Assembly (NCBI GenBank): GCA_022984795.1 | Contig: JALIHJ010000017.1 | Coordinates: 241,952-305,951 of the forward strand | Reading direction: 5' to 3' | Origin: Fabrea salina | Lineage: Eukaryota; Ciliophora; Heterotrichea; Heterotrichida; Fabreidae | DNA: 64,000 bases | Shown: piece after piece, positions 43,881 through 51,410 of the stretch | Layout: every line of letters begins with the position of its first letter | Position numbering within the stretch: position 1 is the stretch's first letter | Notes under the pieces: generated by a model | What the model was told of the DNA's origin: nothing | The model's input: only the letters and a program-made list of their open reading frames with translations | The model's database searches: none | Made by a program: the position numbers and the translations under genes

Positions 43881-45064
43881 AATTGGTAAAGTTTCTTTCC
43901 TTAGGAATTGGATTAGTTTTTTGCCTCAACTTAGTTTTGCTGAGCCTTACTTTCCACACAAACCCAACTTCTCTTCCCAGAGTCAACTACTTCATAGCGG
44001 CTAACTACTTCAACAGCGAGGAGAGTCTCCTTTACTCTTTGCCTCAGATCGAAAAACTCGTTAACTACCTTTACTACGACGATAATGTTTTTGTGAGCTT
44101 CTTTGAAAATGGAAGCCAAGACACCACTAAGCAACTCCTAGCTGACTTCCAAAACCGACTCAGAGTCCCTAACTCCATCATCACTTGCAACTTAAACGCC
44201 ACAAACAACTGGGGCAAAGACTCTATCCTCAAAGAAACTATTGCCAAAAAGATAACCATCAAAAACTCTGCCTACAGGTACAGGAAAATGGCCCAACTCA
44301 GAAACATAGCTTTAGAACCTCTTTTCAGCCACAAGTTCAAAAACCAGGCCCCTGTGAAAGTAGTTTTCCTCAACGACATTTTCTTCAAAGCTGAGGAAAT
44401 ACTTAGCTTGATAAACACAAAAAACGGAGACTACGACATGGTTTGTCCTTTGGACTACTTTTACTTGTTCTACGACGTACTAGCAACTAGAGACATCGAA
44501 GGTTACTGGTTTTCTGGGTACTACCCCCACACAAGACACGAGGAGTCCCAAGAAGCCCTTAGAAAGGAAGAGCCCTTCCAAGTTTACTCTTGTTGGAATG
44601 GAGTAGCTGTCATGGACGCCAAACCCTTCACTGACCATGGAGTAAGGTTCAGGGGAAGGAATTACCAATCCACTTGCGAGTGCACTCAAAGCGAGTGTTT
44701 ACTCATAGCCAAGGACTTTAGAGAACTGGGGTTCAGCAAAATCTACATAAATCCTTCAGTTAAAGTGAGCTACGAGTGGAAGTACTACAAACTCCACAAC
44801 ACACCTATTCTTTCTCAACTAGTCAACTGGTGGCAGTCGAACTGGTTCGAACTTGAAAAGGGTCGAAACCAAAAAGGAGTAGGCTGCAGTATGCCTCCTT
44901 ACTGGGAACCAGAAAGTCCTAGTTACTACATGAACAGCACTTGCTCTGTGCCTTTCAACGAGAAGTTCCCACTTAGGCCTTGGAGTTCAGAAGACTGCAA
45001 CCGAGAGCAAAACTACGAAGTTCGGGCATTTGAAAGAATTAAAGAAGTTTGCGACTTATATTAA
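43877..45064 (+). CDS. GT69-like glycosyltransferase (CAP59/CMT1 type)
   Basis: Type II membrane protein of 395 residues: a signal anchor at about 7-28, then a lumenal catalytic domain like the fungal alpha-1,3-mannosyltransferases of family GT69. Visible signatures are NVFVSFFENGSQDTT, RKMAQLRNIALEPL, KVVFLNDIFFKAEEILSLI and YDMVCPLDY, then YSCWNGVAVMDAKPF and SECLLIAKDF. The N-D motif of FLNDIFF is the likely metal/nucleotide-sugar site. It probably acts in the Golgi; donor and acceptor are unknown. The ATG overlaps the TGA stop of the cyclin gene. Confidence 0.85.
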   Translation: MKLVKFLSLGIGLVFCLNLVLLSLTFHTNPTSLPRVNYFIAANYFNSEESLLYSLPQIEKLVNYLYYDDNVFVSFFENGSQDTTKQLLADFQNRLRVPNSIITCNLNATNNWGKDSILKETIAKKITIKNSAYRYRKMAQLRNIALEPLFSHKFKNQAPVKVVFLNDIFFKAEEILSLINTKNGDYDMVCPLDYFYLFYDVLATRDIEGYWFSGYYPHTRHEESQEALRKEEPFQVYSCWNGVAVMDAKPFTDHGVRFRGRNYQSTCECTQSECLLIAKDFRELGFSKIYINPSVKVSYEWKYYKLHNTPILSQLVNWWQSNWFELEKGRNQKGVGCSMPPYWEPESPSYYMNSTCSVPFNEKFPLRPWSSEDCNREQNYEVRAFERIKEVCDLY

Positions 45065-45073
45065 CATGGTTGA

Positions 45074-45811
45074 TTAGAACTTGCCCTCAATCGAGTTGGA
45101 GTATTTGTGAGTTCTTTTAATGCTGTTGGGGCGGAGTTTCAGGGGTGGTTGGTAGTAGGGGTTTTCTGGCAGTTTTTTAATGCTTATCGTTCTTTTTGAG
45201 TACTTGTTAGAGCGAAAAGGAGATCTGTCGGGGGTTCTTTCGCGGAAAGTGTAGATTGGCGTTCTAGACCGAGTAGCATCACTTTTGGTGCGATTGTGCG
45301 AAAGAACGTTGTAGTAGCTAGGCTTTTTCATGGGGGTGGGTTTCTTTATTTTGGCATAGATTTTCTGTTCCTCGTAGTTATTGGGGCGTTTTCTAACTAG
45401 GAATTACATTTTCTTGACACTGTCTTTCGTGGGGAGTGAGGAGTATATTGAAGGGGCTTCAGCTATGGACTTGTTATTCTTTTGAATTAGCGGAAGTGAC
45501 TTTTCAAGGGTAAGCTTTTTTCTAGTGTTCCTTGAACGCGAGTTTGACCTAATGACCTGGTTGGGCGAAAGCTTTTTAGCTAGTCCTTTTAAGTTTCGAG
45601 GAAAAACGTAGTTGGCATTGACCTTTGACTTCTTGAACTTGGCTTCAATTTCTTGTCTTATGATAGAATCAATGTCCGTGTTGAACGATATTTCTTGCAG
45701 GAAGCTGTTGTTGCACTCAGTGCAACTAGAGTCGCCTCCAGGACTCTTGGCCCTTTCTGAGTCGAAGTTGGTTTTAGTTCTTCTGTGGAACTTAAGATCT
45801 AGCTTTGACAT
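45074..45811 (-). CDS. Basic disordered protein, 240 aa (one intron)
   Basis: Two fragments (45811-45408 and 45392-45074) join through a 15-nt intron into one frame without stops. The product is rich in Arg, Lys, Ser, Asn and Pro. It has repeated basic-Thr/Ser-Pro style motifs (RRTKTNFDSERAKSPGG, TRSRTPIYTFRERTPDRSPF) that could be phosphorylation sites. It has no fold or family that I recognise. It converges with the GT69 gene, 9 bp from stop to stop. Confidence 0.72.
45393..45407 (-). other. 15-nt intron in the basic-protein gene (phase 2)
   Basis: GTAATTCCTAGTTAG on the minus strand. It joins VKK to KRPNNYEEQKIYAK in frame. A is at position 10. Retention gives TAA at intron bases 2-4. Confidence 0.85.
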
Positions 45812-45928
45812 TTTTTCTTGAAACTTATAAGAAACCAGGCAATATGCTCACTAACTCCAAAGCCGTTGAGTCCATATTTCCGACAAGAACTGCCAAAAAT
45901 GTAAATGACTTCTGAAAATCAGTTAATA

Positions 45929-46720
45929 ATGCTTTTAGAAATGCTATTGATTTGGGTGCTCAGGGTGTTCATTTGTGAAAGTAAATATGGGTCCAGGGAA
46001 CTTTCCAGGGGTGCAGAACTAGCCTGGACTTTTCCTAACCCAACCACTATTCAGTTTGACTTGTACATTCCTAGTTACTTTTTAGAAAACTTCGGGTGGA
46101 TTGGAGTTGGGTTCTTGGACATGAACTCTAACTCCAACCTAAGTGACCTGTCCCTAATTAAGTTTTTCGAGTTCGAAGTAGAGGACAGGTACTCTGTAAG
46201 TTATACGTACCCAACAGAAGACTCAGAAAATGGAGGTTCAGACAATATAGACAGCTCTGAACAACTCTCCAGCAACTTAGTAAAGTGGACCAAACCGGCA
46301 AAAACCCAGGACTCTTTGGATGTAAAATACACCCAAAACAATATTTATGAACTCTGGTTGGTTTACGGATTTACTGGAGCTTACGGAATACAAGACATAC
46401 AAGAAGAGAACCAAAGCAAATATAAACTTGAGTTAACCTTGGACACTAAGGGAAGCATTAAAAGGTTCGAAGACATTAAGCTAGGCAAAATCGATCCTGA
46501 AGAGACTCAAACTGAGTTGGAGTCCGAGTTGAACGAAGAAAAAATTAACACTGAAAACAGTTTGAAACCAGAACAAGCTATAGAAAGTGGTGAGGAAACT
46601 GCACAGGAAGTTGAGGAACAACTAAGTCCAGAAGAAGTTACTTCTGAAGACCAAATACAACAAGAACAAGTAAGTTCAGCTACTTACTTGGTTACTACTT
46701 GTTTACTCTACTTTTTGTAA
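45929..46720 (+). CDS. Secreted DOMON-like protein, likely GPI-anchored (copy 1)
   Basis: A 263-residue protein with a signal peptide and an N-terminal beta-sandwich that resembles a DOMON domain. It has ELAWTFPN...FDLYIPS, GWIGVGFLDM, a DLSLIKFFEF strand and KWTKPAKTQDSLDV with YELWLVYGFTGAYG. A Glu-rich linker and a C-terminal hydrophobic run (TYLVTTCLLYFL) without a tail suggest GPI attachment. The frame opens 8 codons earlier (45905). The ATG at 45929 is preferred because it sits in GTTAATAATG, like copy 2, and gives a clean signal peptide. A small ORF (45844-45915) overlaps upstream. Confidence 0.72.
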   Translation: MLLEMLLIWVLRVFICESKYGSRELSRGAELAWTFPNPTTIQFDLYIPSYFLENFGWIGVGFLDMNSNSNLSDLSLIKFFEFEVEDRYSVSYTYPTEDSENGGSDNIDSSEQLSSNLVKWTKPAKTQDSLDVKYTQNNIYELWLVYGFTGAYGIQDIQEENQSKYKLELTLDTKGSIKRFEDIKLGKIDPEETQTELESELNEEKINTENSLKPEQAIESGEETAQEVEEQLSPEEVTSEDQIQQEQVSSATYLVTTCLLYFL

Positions 46721-46794
46721 ATAACTGTAAATTTTCCTACTAAAAAATTCCTCCATTTTAAAGATTTGGGCCAATTCAATGGGAAGTTAATAAT

Positions 46795-47763
46795 ATGACT
46801 TTAGTCAAGTTTTGTATTTTAATTCTGGGAATAGCACTCTGTCAAGCTAATTACGGCAAAATGAAGCTTCAAGGAAACTTAGAATTAGCTTGGTCCAAGC
46901 CTAGACCTTCTTTAATGAGGTTTGTGCTTTATGTACCTGACTCTTACCTGCAGAAGTACGATTGGTGCGGCGTAGGACTCAAAAAAGCCAGCACCAAGTC
47001 CAAAAAGATCGACTTGTCAGTAATTAACTTCAAAGAGTTTTCGGTTGACGATAGGTACGCTTTAGACTACGGCTACCCAATTAGAGACACAGACGCTGAC
47101 GGAGAAAACAACATTTTAAGAGCTGAAAAAATAGGAAAAAACCTTTTTTCCTGGACAAAACCCGTAAGGGCAAAGGACCCCTATGACTCCGATCACAGAG
47201 AGGGCGAAAATTACACCTTTTGGTGGATTGCAGGTACAATGGGCGCACTTGACGCTGAACAGTTCAACGAGAAAAACCAGTTCACAGCAAACTTCAACAT
47301 GGTCATGGACAACGAAGGAGACATCGAAGACTTCGAAAACTCTATATTGGCTAGAGAAGTAAGGGACAGTCCTGAAGAAGTCCTTAAAGAAGCAGAAATT
47401 ACACTACTTGAAGATGAAATGACTGAGCTTGGAGAAGAGTTGAGTAGTGAAACATTGGAGTCAGAAATGCTAGTTAAGGAAGAACTTATGCTTGCTGATG
47501 AATTGATGCTTCAAGAAGATAGTGTTGAAGAAACCAAAGAAACTGAAAAGGAGGAGAAAGACGATAAGGAAGAAGACACAGAAGACGATAAGGAAGACAA
47601 AGAAGACGATAAGGAAGACGACAAAGACGAAGGCAAGAAAACCATAGAGCCTGAAGAAACAGAGTCTGAAATCATGGAGGACACAGAACTCAATCAGAAC
47701 GAAGACAACGCTGAAGTGTTTGGAGTGTGCTTCTCATCAATTTTGGTTTTTTTAAATATATAA
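46795..47763 (+). CDS. Secreted DOMON-like protein with acidic tail (copy 2)
   Basis: A 322-residue tandem paralogue of the preceding gene. A signal peptide (MTLVKFCILILGIALCQA) is followed by LELAWSKPRPSLMRFVLYVP, DWCGVGLKKA, a SVINFKEFSVDDRYALDYGYP strand and FSWTKPVRAKDPYD with FWWIAGTMGA, the same order of motifs as copy 1. Residues 180-300 are extremely acidic, with KEDDKEDDKE repeats at about 262-285. The C-terminus is hydrophobic (VFGVCFSSILVFLNI), fitting GPI attachment. DOMON domains in other proteins bind heme or sugars; no ligand residue can be named here. Confidence 0.72.
   Translation: MTLVKFCILILGIALCQANYGKMKLQGNLELAWSKPRPSLMRFVLYVPDSYLQKYDWCGVGLKKASTKSKKIDLSVINFKEFSVDDRYALDYGYPIRDTDADGENNILRAEKIGKNLFSWTKPVRAKDPYDSDHREGENYTFWWIAGTMGALDAEQFNEKNQFTANFNMVMDNEGDIEDFENSILAREVRDSPEEVLKEAEITLLEDEMTELGEELSSETLESEMLVKEELMLADELMLQEDSVEETKETEKEEKDDKEEDTEDDKEDKEDDKEDDKDEGKKTIEPEETESEIMEDTELNQNEDNAEVFGVCFSSILVFLNI
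47561..47640 (+). repeat. In-gene GACGATAAGGAAGA microrepeat
   Basis: Repeated GAYGATAAGGAAGA units code for Asp/Lys/Glu repeats in the acidic tail of the DOMON-like copy 2. This is a low-complexity, likely length-variable tract that copy 1 lacks. Confidence 0.6.
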
Positions 47764-47772
47764 ATAGCTTTG

Positions 47773-48888
47773 CTAACAATTATTCATGAAATCCAGCACA
47801 ATGAAAGTGATTTTGGGGTTCAGGTGCCTAAGGTACTCCCAAAACTGGACTTGAGTATTTGAGTCTAAGTTGTGGGTTTGCATAAAGTCTTTGATTGAAT
47901 TAAGGTTTTTGAAGTCCAAAGGCTGGGAACTAAGCCACTCTAAGTTTGGTTGGATTTTAGTGAACAACAGAAAAGCCAAAGTAAGGTCTTCGGGAGAAGG
48001 GCTGGGCACTTCAAGCAACCCTTGGTAGGGCACAAAGTTCTTTTCTAAGTTGTTAAGAGTCAAAAGGTCATTAGAGTTGTTAAGTTCCCTCAGAAGCAAA
48101 GGGTTGCACTTTTTATTGTACACTAAGTACTTAAGTATTTCTTTTTTGGAACACAAGTTAGATTTTGGGGGTTTCACGGCTAAAAAAGCACTGTGAACAA
48201 TAGAGTAGTGATAACTGGAAAGTTTGCCTGAGGTTTGAGAAGTCTAAGTAAGCATTACTCTTTTTCTGTAAGTAATTGGGTTGGGTCTTGAGTTGAGTTT
48301 AAAGTTCTTTATATTTTCACAAACGTAAGTTTGGGGTTCGTGCTTCATAAGCAGTTCTTTAAAGGGATTTTCTTCAGCAAGAATTACTACCAAACTATCA
48401 ACTTGGTAAGACTCAAGTTCTTCTAAGCGGTTTAGTTTTTCTTCAACCAAGCAGTCTGTAACTTCTGGGCTCATTGACTCCTCGCCTGTAAACAGTGTTA
48501 TTCCTTTAACCAAACACGTCAGCAGAATCACTAACTCAGACCTAGTCAACTGGTCGTCTCTGTCAAAGTCGAAAAGGTTGAAAAGAACTACTTAAGCATT
48601 ACACTTGAGTTTGTTGTACCAGTGAGTCCGAGTGTAGACAACAACTCCACTCATGAAGTAAAGCATGTTGACGTACTCTTTGTTTGCAGCGAAGGAATAA
48701 GCTACAGTGGAGTGATTCTTTATTCCCACTTGTTTGAGCATTTCGTCAAACACGTCTGTCCCAACAAAGTGGCAGTTTTTGAACTTTAAGTTTTCGTTCA
48801 GGTCAAACAAAAGCTTTAACTTAGAGATTGTGAACTGAAATATTGGGTTGTACTCAAGTAAAACTTCGTTGCTTGCAAAGTTCCCCAT
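47773..48888 (-). CDS. N-myristoylated EF-hand protein (two introns)
   Basis: Three fragments join through two 15-nt introns (48588-48602, 48244-48258) into a 361-residue protein. It opens MGNFASNEV, a myristoylation-type N-terminus. The first junction creates the EF-hand FLFNLFDFDRDDQLTRSEL, with D-x-D-x-D-x-Q-L-x-x-S-E, a good calcium loop that exists only after splicing. The rest is helical and unassigned (SFAANKEYVNMLYFM, VILLTCLVKGITLF). Size and N-terminus recall neuronal-calcium-sensor or calcineurin-B-like proteins, but only one clear loop is visible. Confidence 0.85.
48244..48258 (-). other. 15-nt intron 2 of the EF-hand gene (phase 0)
   Basis: GTAATGCTTACTTAG on the minus strand. 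It joins TYRKR to TSQTSGKLSSYHY in frame. A is at position 10. Retention gives the terminal TAG in frame. Confidence 0.88.
48588..48602 (-). other. 15-nt intron 1 of the EF-hand gene (phase 1)
   Basis: GTAATGCTTAAGTAG on the minus strand. It splits a codon in the E-helix of the EF-hand. A is at position 10. It is the only phase-1 intron in the window; retention gives an in-frame TAA at intron bases 9-11, which contains the position-10 A. Confidence 0.93.
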
Positions 48889-48932
48889 TTAGAATATGTT
48901 ACTACCACCAGTGGTTCTTCCAATTTACTTTA

Positions 48933-49286
48933 TTAAAGCAAGCTTTTATCAGCAGTTTGGCGAGTCCTGATGGTTTTCCTAAGTCCTGTGAGTTCGTCCC
49001 TTTCGTCCACTTTGATCTTTAAAAAGGTGTCTATAACCTCTTGGGGAGTTCTGTGGTCTGTTTTGAAAGCCTTTGCGTCAGAAGTTTGGTTAGTTTGAGG
49101 AACTAAAGGCTTAACATCTTCGTGGGGCGACTTCAAAATATTGTAGCAAGTCAATGCAAAGTGCTCCCGTACGCACTCCCTTAAGTCTTCGTCATTAGTT
49201 TGTATTCCGTAGAGAGCTTCGTACCTCTTCAAAGAGCCCCAGGAAAGTTTCGAAAAGTCCACTACAGGACGGATCTCTTCGCTCAT
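48933..49286 (-). CDS. SAP30-like Sin3-binding protein
   Basis: A 117-residue protein. Its N-terminal half matches the Sin3-binding helical domain of SAP30: VDFSKLSWGSLKRYEALYGI then DLRECVREHFA, equivalent to the L-R-R-Y-x-x-x-F-x-L...V-x-x-H-F pattern. SAP30 links the Sin3 corepressor to histone deacetylases. Animal SAP30 has an additional zinc finger, absent here. The start is the ATG at 49286 in CTATAATAATATGAG. The frame is open further up, but only inside the preceding gene. It begins 7 bp after the CBM20 gene stop. Confidence 0.75.
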   Translation of the reverse strand: MSEEIRPVVDFSKLSWGSLKRYEALYGIQTNDEDLRECVREHFALTCYNILKSPHEDVKPLVPQTNQTSDAKAFKTDHRTPQEVIDTFLKIKVDERDELTGLRKTIRTRQTADKSLL

Positions 49287-49293
49287 ATTATTA

Positions 49294-49686
49294 TTATAGT
49301 TTTTGCCAAACGTCTTGCTTATCAAACAGCACTTTACAACCTGCCTGGGTGCCTTCCTGAACCTTAAATTTCCTGTTAAGTCCTTCTTCCCATTTACAAG
49401 TCCCGTTGGGACGCAAACAGACGTATTTGTACTCGAAGTCCTTTAGTTCTCCTTCTGAAATTGGAATTGATACTTTCCAAATGTTGTTGGGGTTCCACTC
49501 AAGTTCCAGTCCTTTAAAAACGTCCCAGTTGCCCAAGAAGTCCTGGTCTCCCGTTATAACTATCTTTTCCCCAAACTGGGTGTCGTAGTGGATCGTGAAA
49601 TTCAACTCGTATACTTTACAACTTTGGAGTTTTTGGGTCTTCTTAATAGCCTTCTGCAAAGCTTCATCGAAGTTCCAAGAGTCCAT
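49294..49686 (-). CDS. Stand-alone CBM20 starch-binding domain protein
   Basis: A 130-residue protein that is little more than one carbohydrate-binding module of family 20. FTIHYDTQFGEKIVITGDQDFLGNWDVFKGLEL carries the GNW motif at the first binding site. W-NPNNIWKVSIPI and FEYKYVCLRPNGTCKWE form the second, and the N-R-x-F segment ends the domain. There is no signal peptide, so it is probably a cytosolic glycogen- or amylopectin-binding protein, or an adaptor bringing a phosphatase or kinase to polysaccharide. It is followed after 7 bp by the SAP30-like gene. Confidence 0.88.
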   Translation of the reverse strand: MDSWNFDEALQKAIKKTQKLQSCKVYELNFTIHYDTQFGEKIVITGDQDFLGNWDVFKGLELEWNPNNIWKVSIPISEGELKDFEYKYVCLRPNGTCKWEEGLNRKFKVQEGTQAGCKVLFDKQDVWQKL

Positions 49687-49700
49687 TTATAATTAAGCTA

Positions 49701-51305
49701 TCAAATCCTTGCGTACTTTTTGTAGTGGCTCTTGGAAATCCTCAGTAGTTTTGTTGGTTCTAAGTGCAAATTACGGTTTACATATGCAGAAAAATCAGGA
49801 ATGTAGGGTTGATTAAGGTTCAGTAAGCAACTAGTTCCCAGACACCTGTAAGGTCCGTACTCAGTTACAAGTTTTTCTTCGCCTACCTCCAAATCCAGAG
49901 ACCCAGAAAGCACAATATGGAAGTGCTGGGACTCCTTTCCCTTTAAGTAGATTTCTCTTGAGGGAACTTCATCGTCGTCTGAGTCTTCGGACTGTGAAGT
50001 CCTAGATTCTTCTACTTCCGAGTTGTCTTTTCTCAACACTACTTGTTCCACACCCACAGAGTAGTCTTCGTTCCCATTTAAAACAATCAGTTTGGATTTC
50101 CTCAGTAACTTTTTGAGCCTTTTTCTAGAGATGCAGTTGGCTTTGAAAGGCTCTATGTTGACTGAAAGGAAGGAGCGAACAGCCTGCAACTCCTCTGCAG
50201 AAAGCACTTCAGACACGTAGTAACTCGAAAACAAGTACATGCAGTTTCTTTGCTCGATGTTTTTGTTTTTGGTTCTGAGCCGACTTACATCATGTTCATC
50301 CTGGATGTCTTCTTGGATAAGGGCTTCCAGTACGTCTTCTAGAGTCACAATTCCTACTGGAACGTAGTAAGGGTCTGTTTTTCCTTCACTAACTACGTCT
50401 TGCACTATTGCAATGTGGGAGTAACCCTTTTTGAAGGACTGAAGCACGTCTTGGAGTTTTTCAGATGAGTTAACTGTGACAGCTGGCCTCAAAAACATTT
50501 GCTTTAGCCTCCACAGCTTAGAAAGTTTTTCCTGGTTCACAAACATCAAGTCTTTAGAAAGCAGTATTCCTATGATGTTTTCTTTTTCGCCTTCGTAAAC
50601 TGGGATTCTGCTGAAACCCCTCATGTAGATTTCCTTGATCAGTTCCACTGTAAACTTTTGTTTGGAGTCGATCATGAAGGTTTCGGACAAAGGACGCATG
50701 ATTTCCTTGACTCTTTTTTCTGCAAAGTCCAAAGCAGCTGACAGAATCACTTTCTGTCTAAGGTCTATGCGTTCTTCTCTTTCGTAAATGCTGAACAGAG
50801 CTTTCATCTGGGTTTTCGTAAACTTGGTCCCAGGGTCTTCCCCCAGAATCAGGTCCAAAACTGCACTTATGGGCTTAGCAATTATGTACTCAACTACAAT
50901 CAGCAACTTCACGATGTGTCTGACTTTGGCCCCAACCACCAAACCATACCTACTGCACAAAGCCTGGGGAGCTATTTCCCCAAAAACAACAATAAGTATA
51001 GTTGAAAGCAAAAACCCTATTGTGCCGTCTGTGAAGTCTGCAAGGATAATTGAAAGTGCAGCATTCACAGCAACGTTGCCTATCAGGAGAGTGCACAAAA
51101 GCAAGTTGCCCTTTTTGCGCAAAGGAGCTATTTTAGAAGCATTGAACGACTGCTTCCTGCTTTCTTCGTCTGTAACCTGTTGTTCAATTAGAACTTGCAA
51201 GTGGGCATTGTCAAGTCCAAGCAGTCCAAGAGTCAGTCCCGAAAACATCCCTGAAGCAAGCACCAAAAGCACTATAATTGGAATTCGCCAAATAAGGTCT
51301 GACAT
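49701..51305 (-). CDS. CNNM/CorC-family divalent-metal (Mg2+) transport protein
   Basis: A 534-residue membrane protein. The DUF21/CNNM transmembrane domain lies at about 1-165 with family motifs SGLTLGLLGLD, LLIGNVAVNA and FGEIAPQALCSRYGL. An acidic-helix bundle and a CBS pair follow at about 195-340 (VKEIMRPLSETFMID, VGIVTLEDVLEALI). A C-terminal cyclic-nucleotide-binding-like domain lies at about 440-534 (FHIVLSGSLDLEVGEEKLVTEYGPY). This is the full CNNM layout without the N-terminal extracellular domain of animal members. It ends TGA, directly followed by TAG. Start context is AACCATAAATG. Confidence 0.92.
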   Translation of the reverse strand: MSDLIWRIPIIVLLVLASGMFSGLTLGLLGLDNAHLQVLIEQQVTDEESRKQSFNASKIAPLRKKGNLLLCTLLIGNVAVNAALSIILADFTDGTIGFLLSTILIVVFGEIAPQALCSRYGLVVGAKVRHIVKLLIVVEYIIAKPISAVLDLILGEDPGTKFTKTQMKALFSIYEREERIDLRQKVILSAALDFAEKRVKEIMRPLSETFMIDSKQKFTVELIKEIYMRGFSRIPVYEGEKENIIGILLSKDLMFVNQEKLSKLWRLKQMFLRPAVTVNSSEKLQDVLQSFKKGYSHIAIVQDVVSEGKTDPYYVPVGIVTLEDVLEALIQEDIQDEHDVSRLRTKNKNIEQRNCMYLFSSYYVSEVLSAEELQAVRSFLSVNIEPFKANCISRKRLKKLLRKSKLIVLNGNEDYSVGVEQVVLRKDNSEVEESRTSQSEDSDDDEVPSREIYLKGKESQHFHIVLSGSLDLEVGEEKLVTEYGPYRCLGTSCLLNLNQPYIPDFSAYVNRNLHLEPTKLLRISKSHYKKYARI

Positions 51306-51410
51306 TTATGGTTATTTTACCAGAGAATTAGACTGGAGTTACTAGAAATAGTTGAAACTCTAGTTTAAATTGTTAATTTTTCTATACTGTTCCATTTTTT
51401 GCTTGTAACA

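Noticed and set aside
45844-45915. 23-residue ORF before the first DOMON-like gene, possibly its first exon
   Set aside because: No 15- or 16-nt intron joins it in frame to the gene; it remains at most an upstream ORF.
47511-47693. Minus-strand Ser-rich ORF opposite the acidic repeat
   Set aside because: It is the mirror of the Asp/Glu/Lys repeat of the DOMON-like gene and has no coding features of its own.
4651-49703. Blepharisma-type code with TGA as tryptophan
   Set aside because: Reading through the six terminal TGAs adds only short, unconserved tails (one residue in the CNNM gene, three in the cyclin), or runs into neighbouring genes. No conserved Trp inside any long protein is encoded by TGA.
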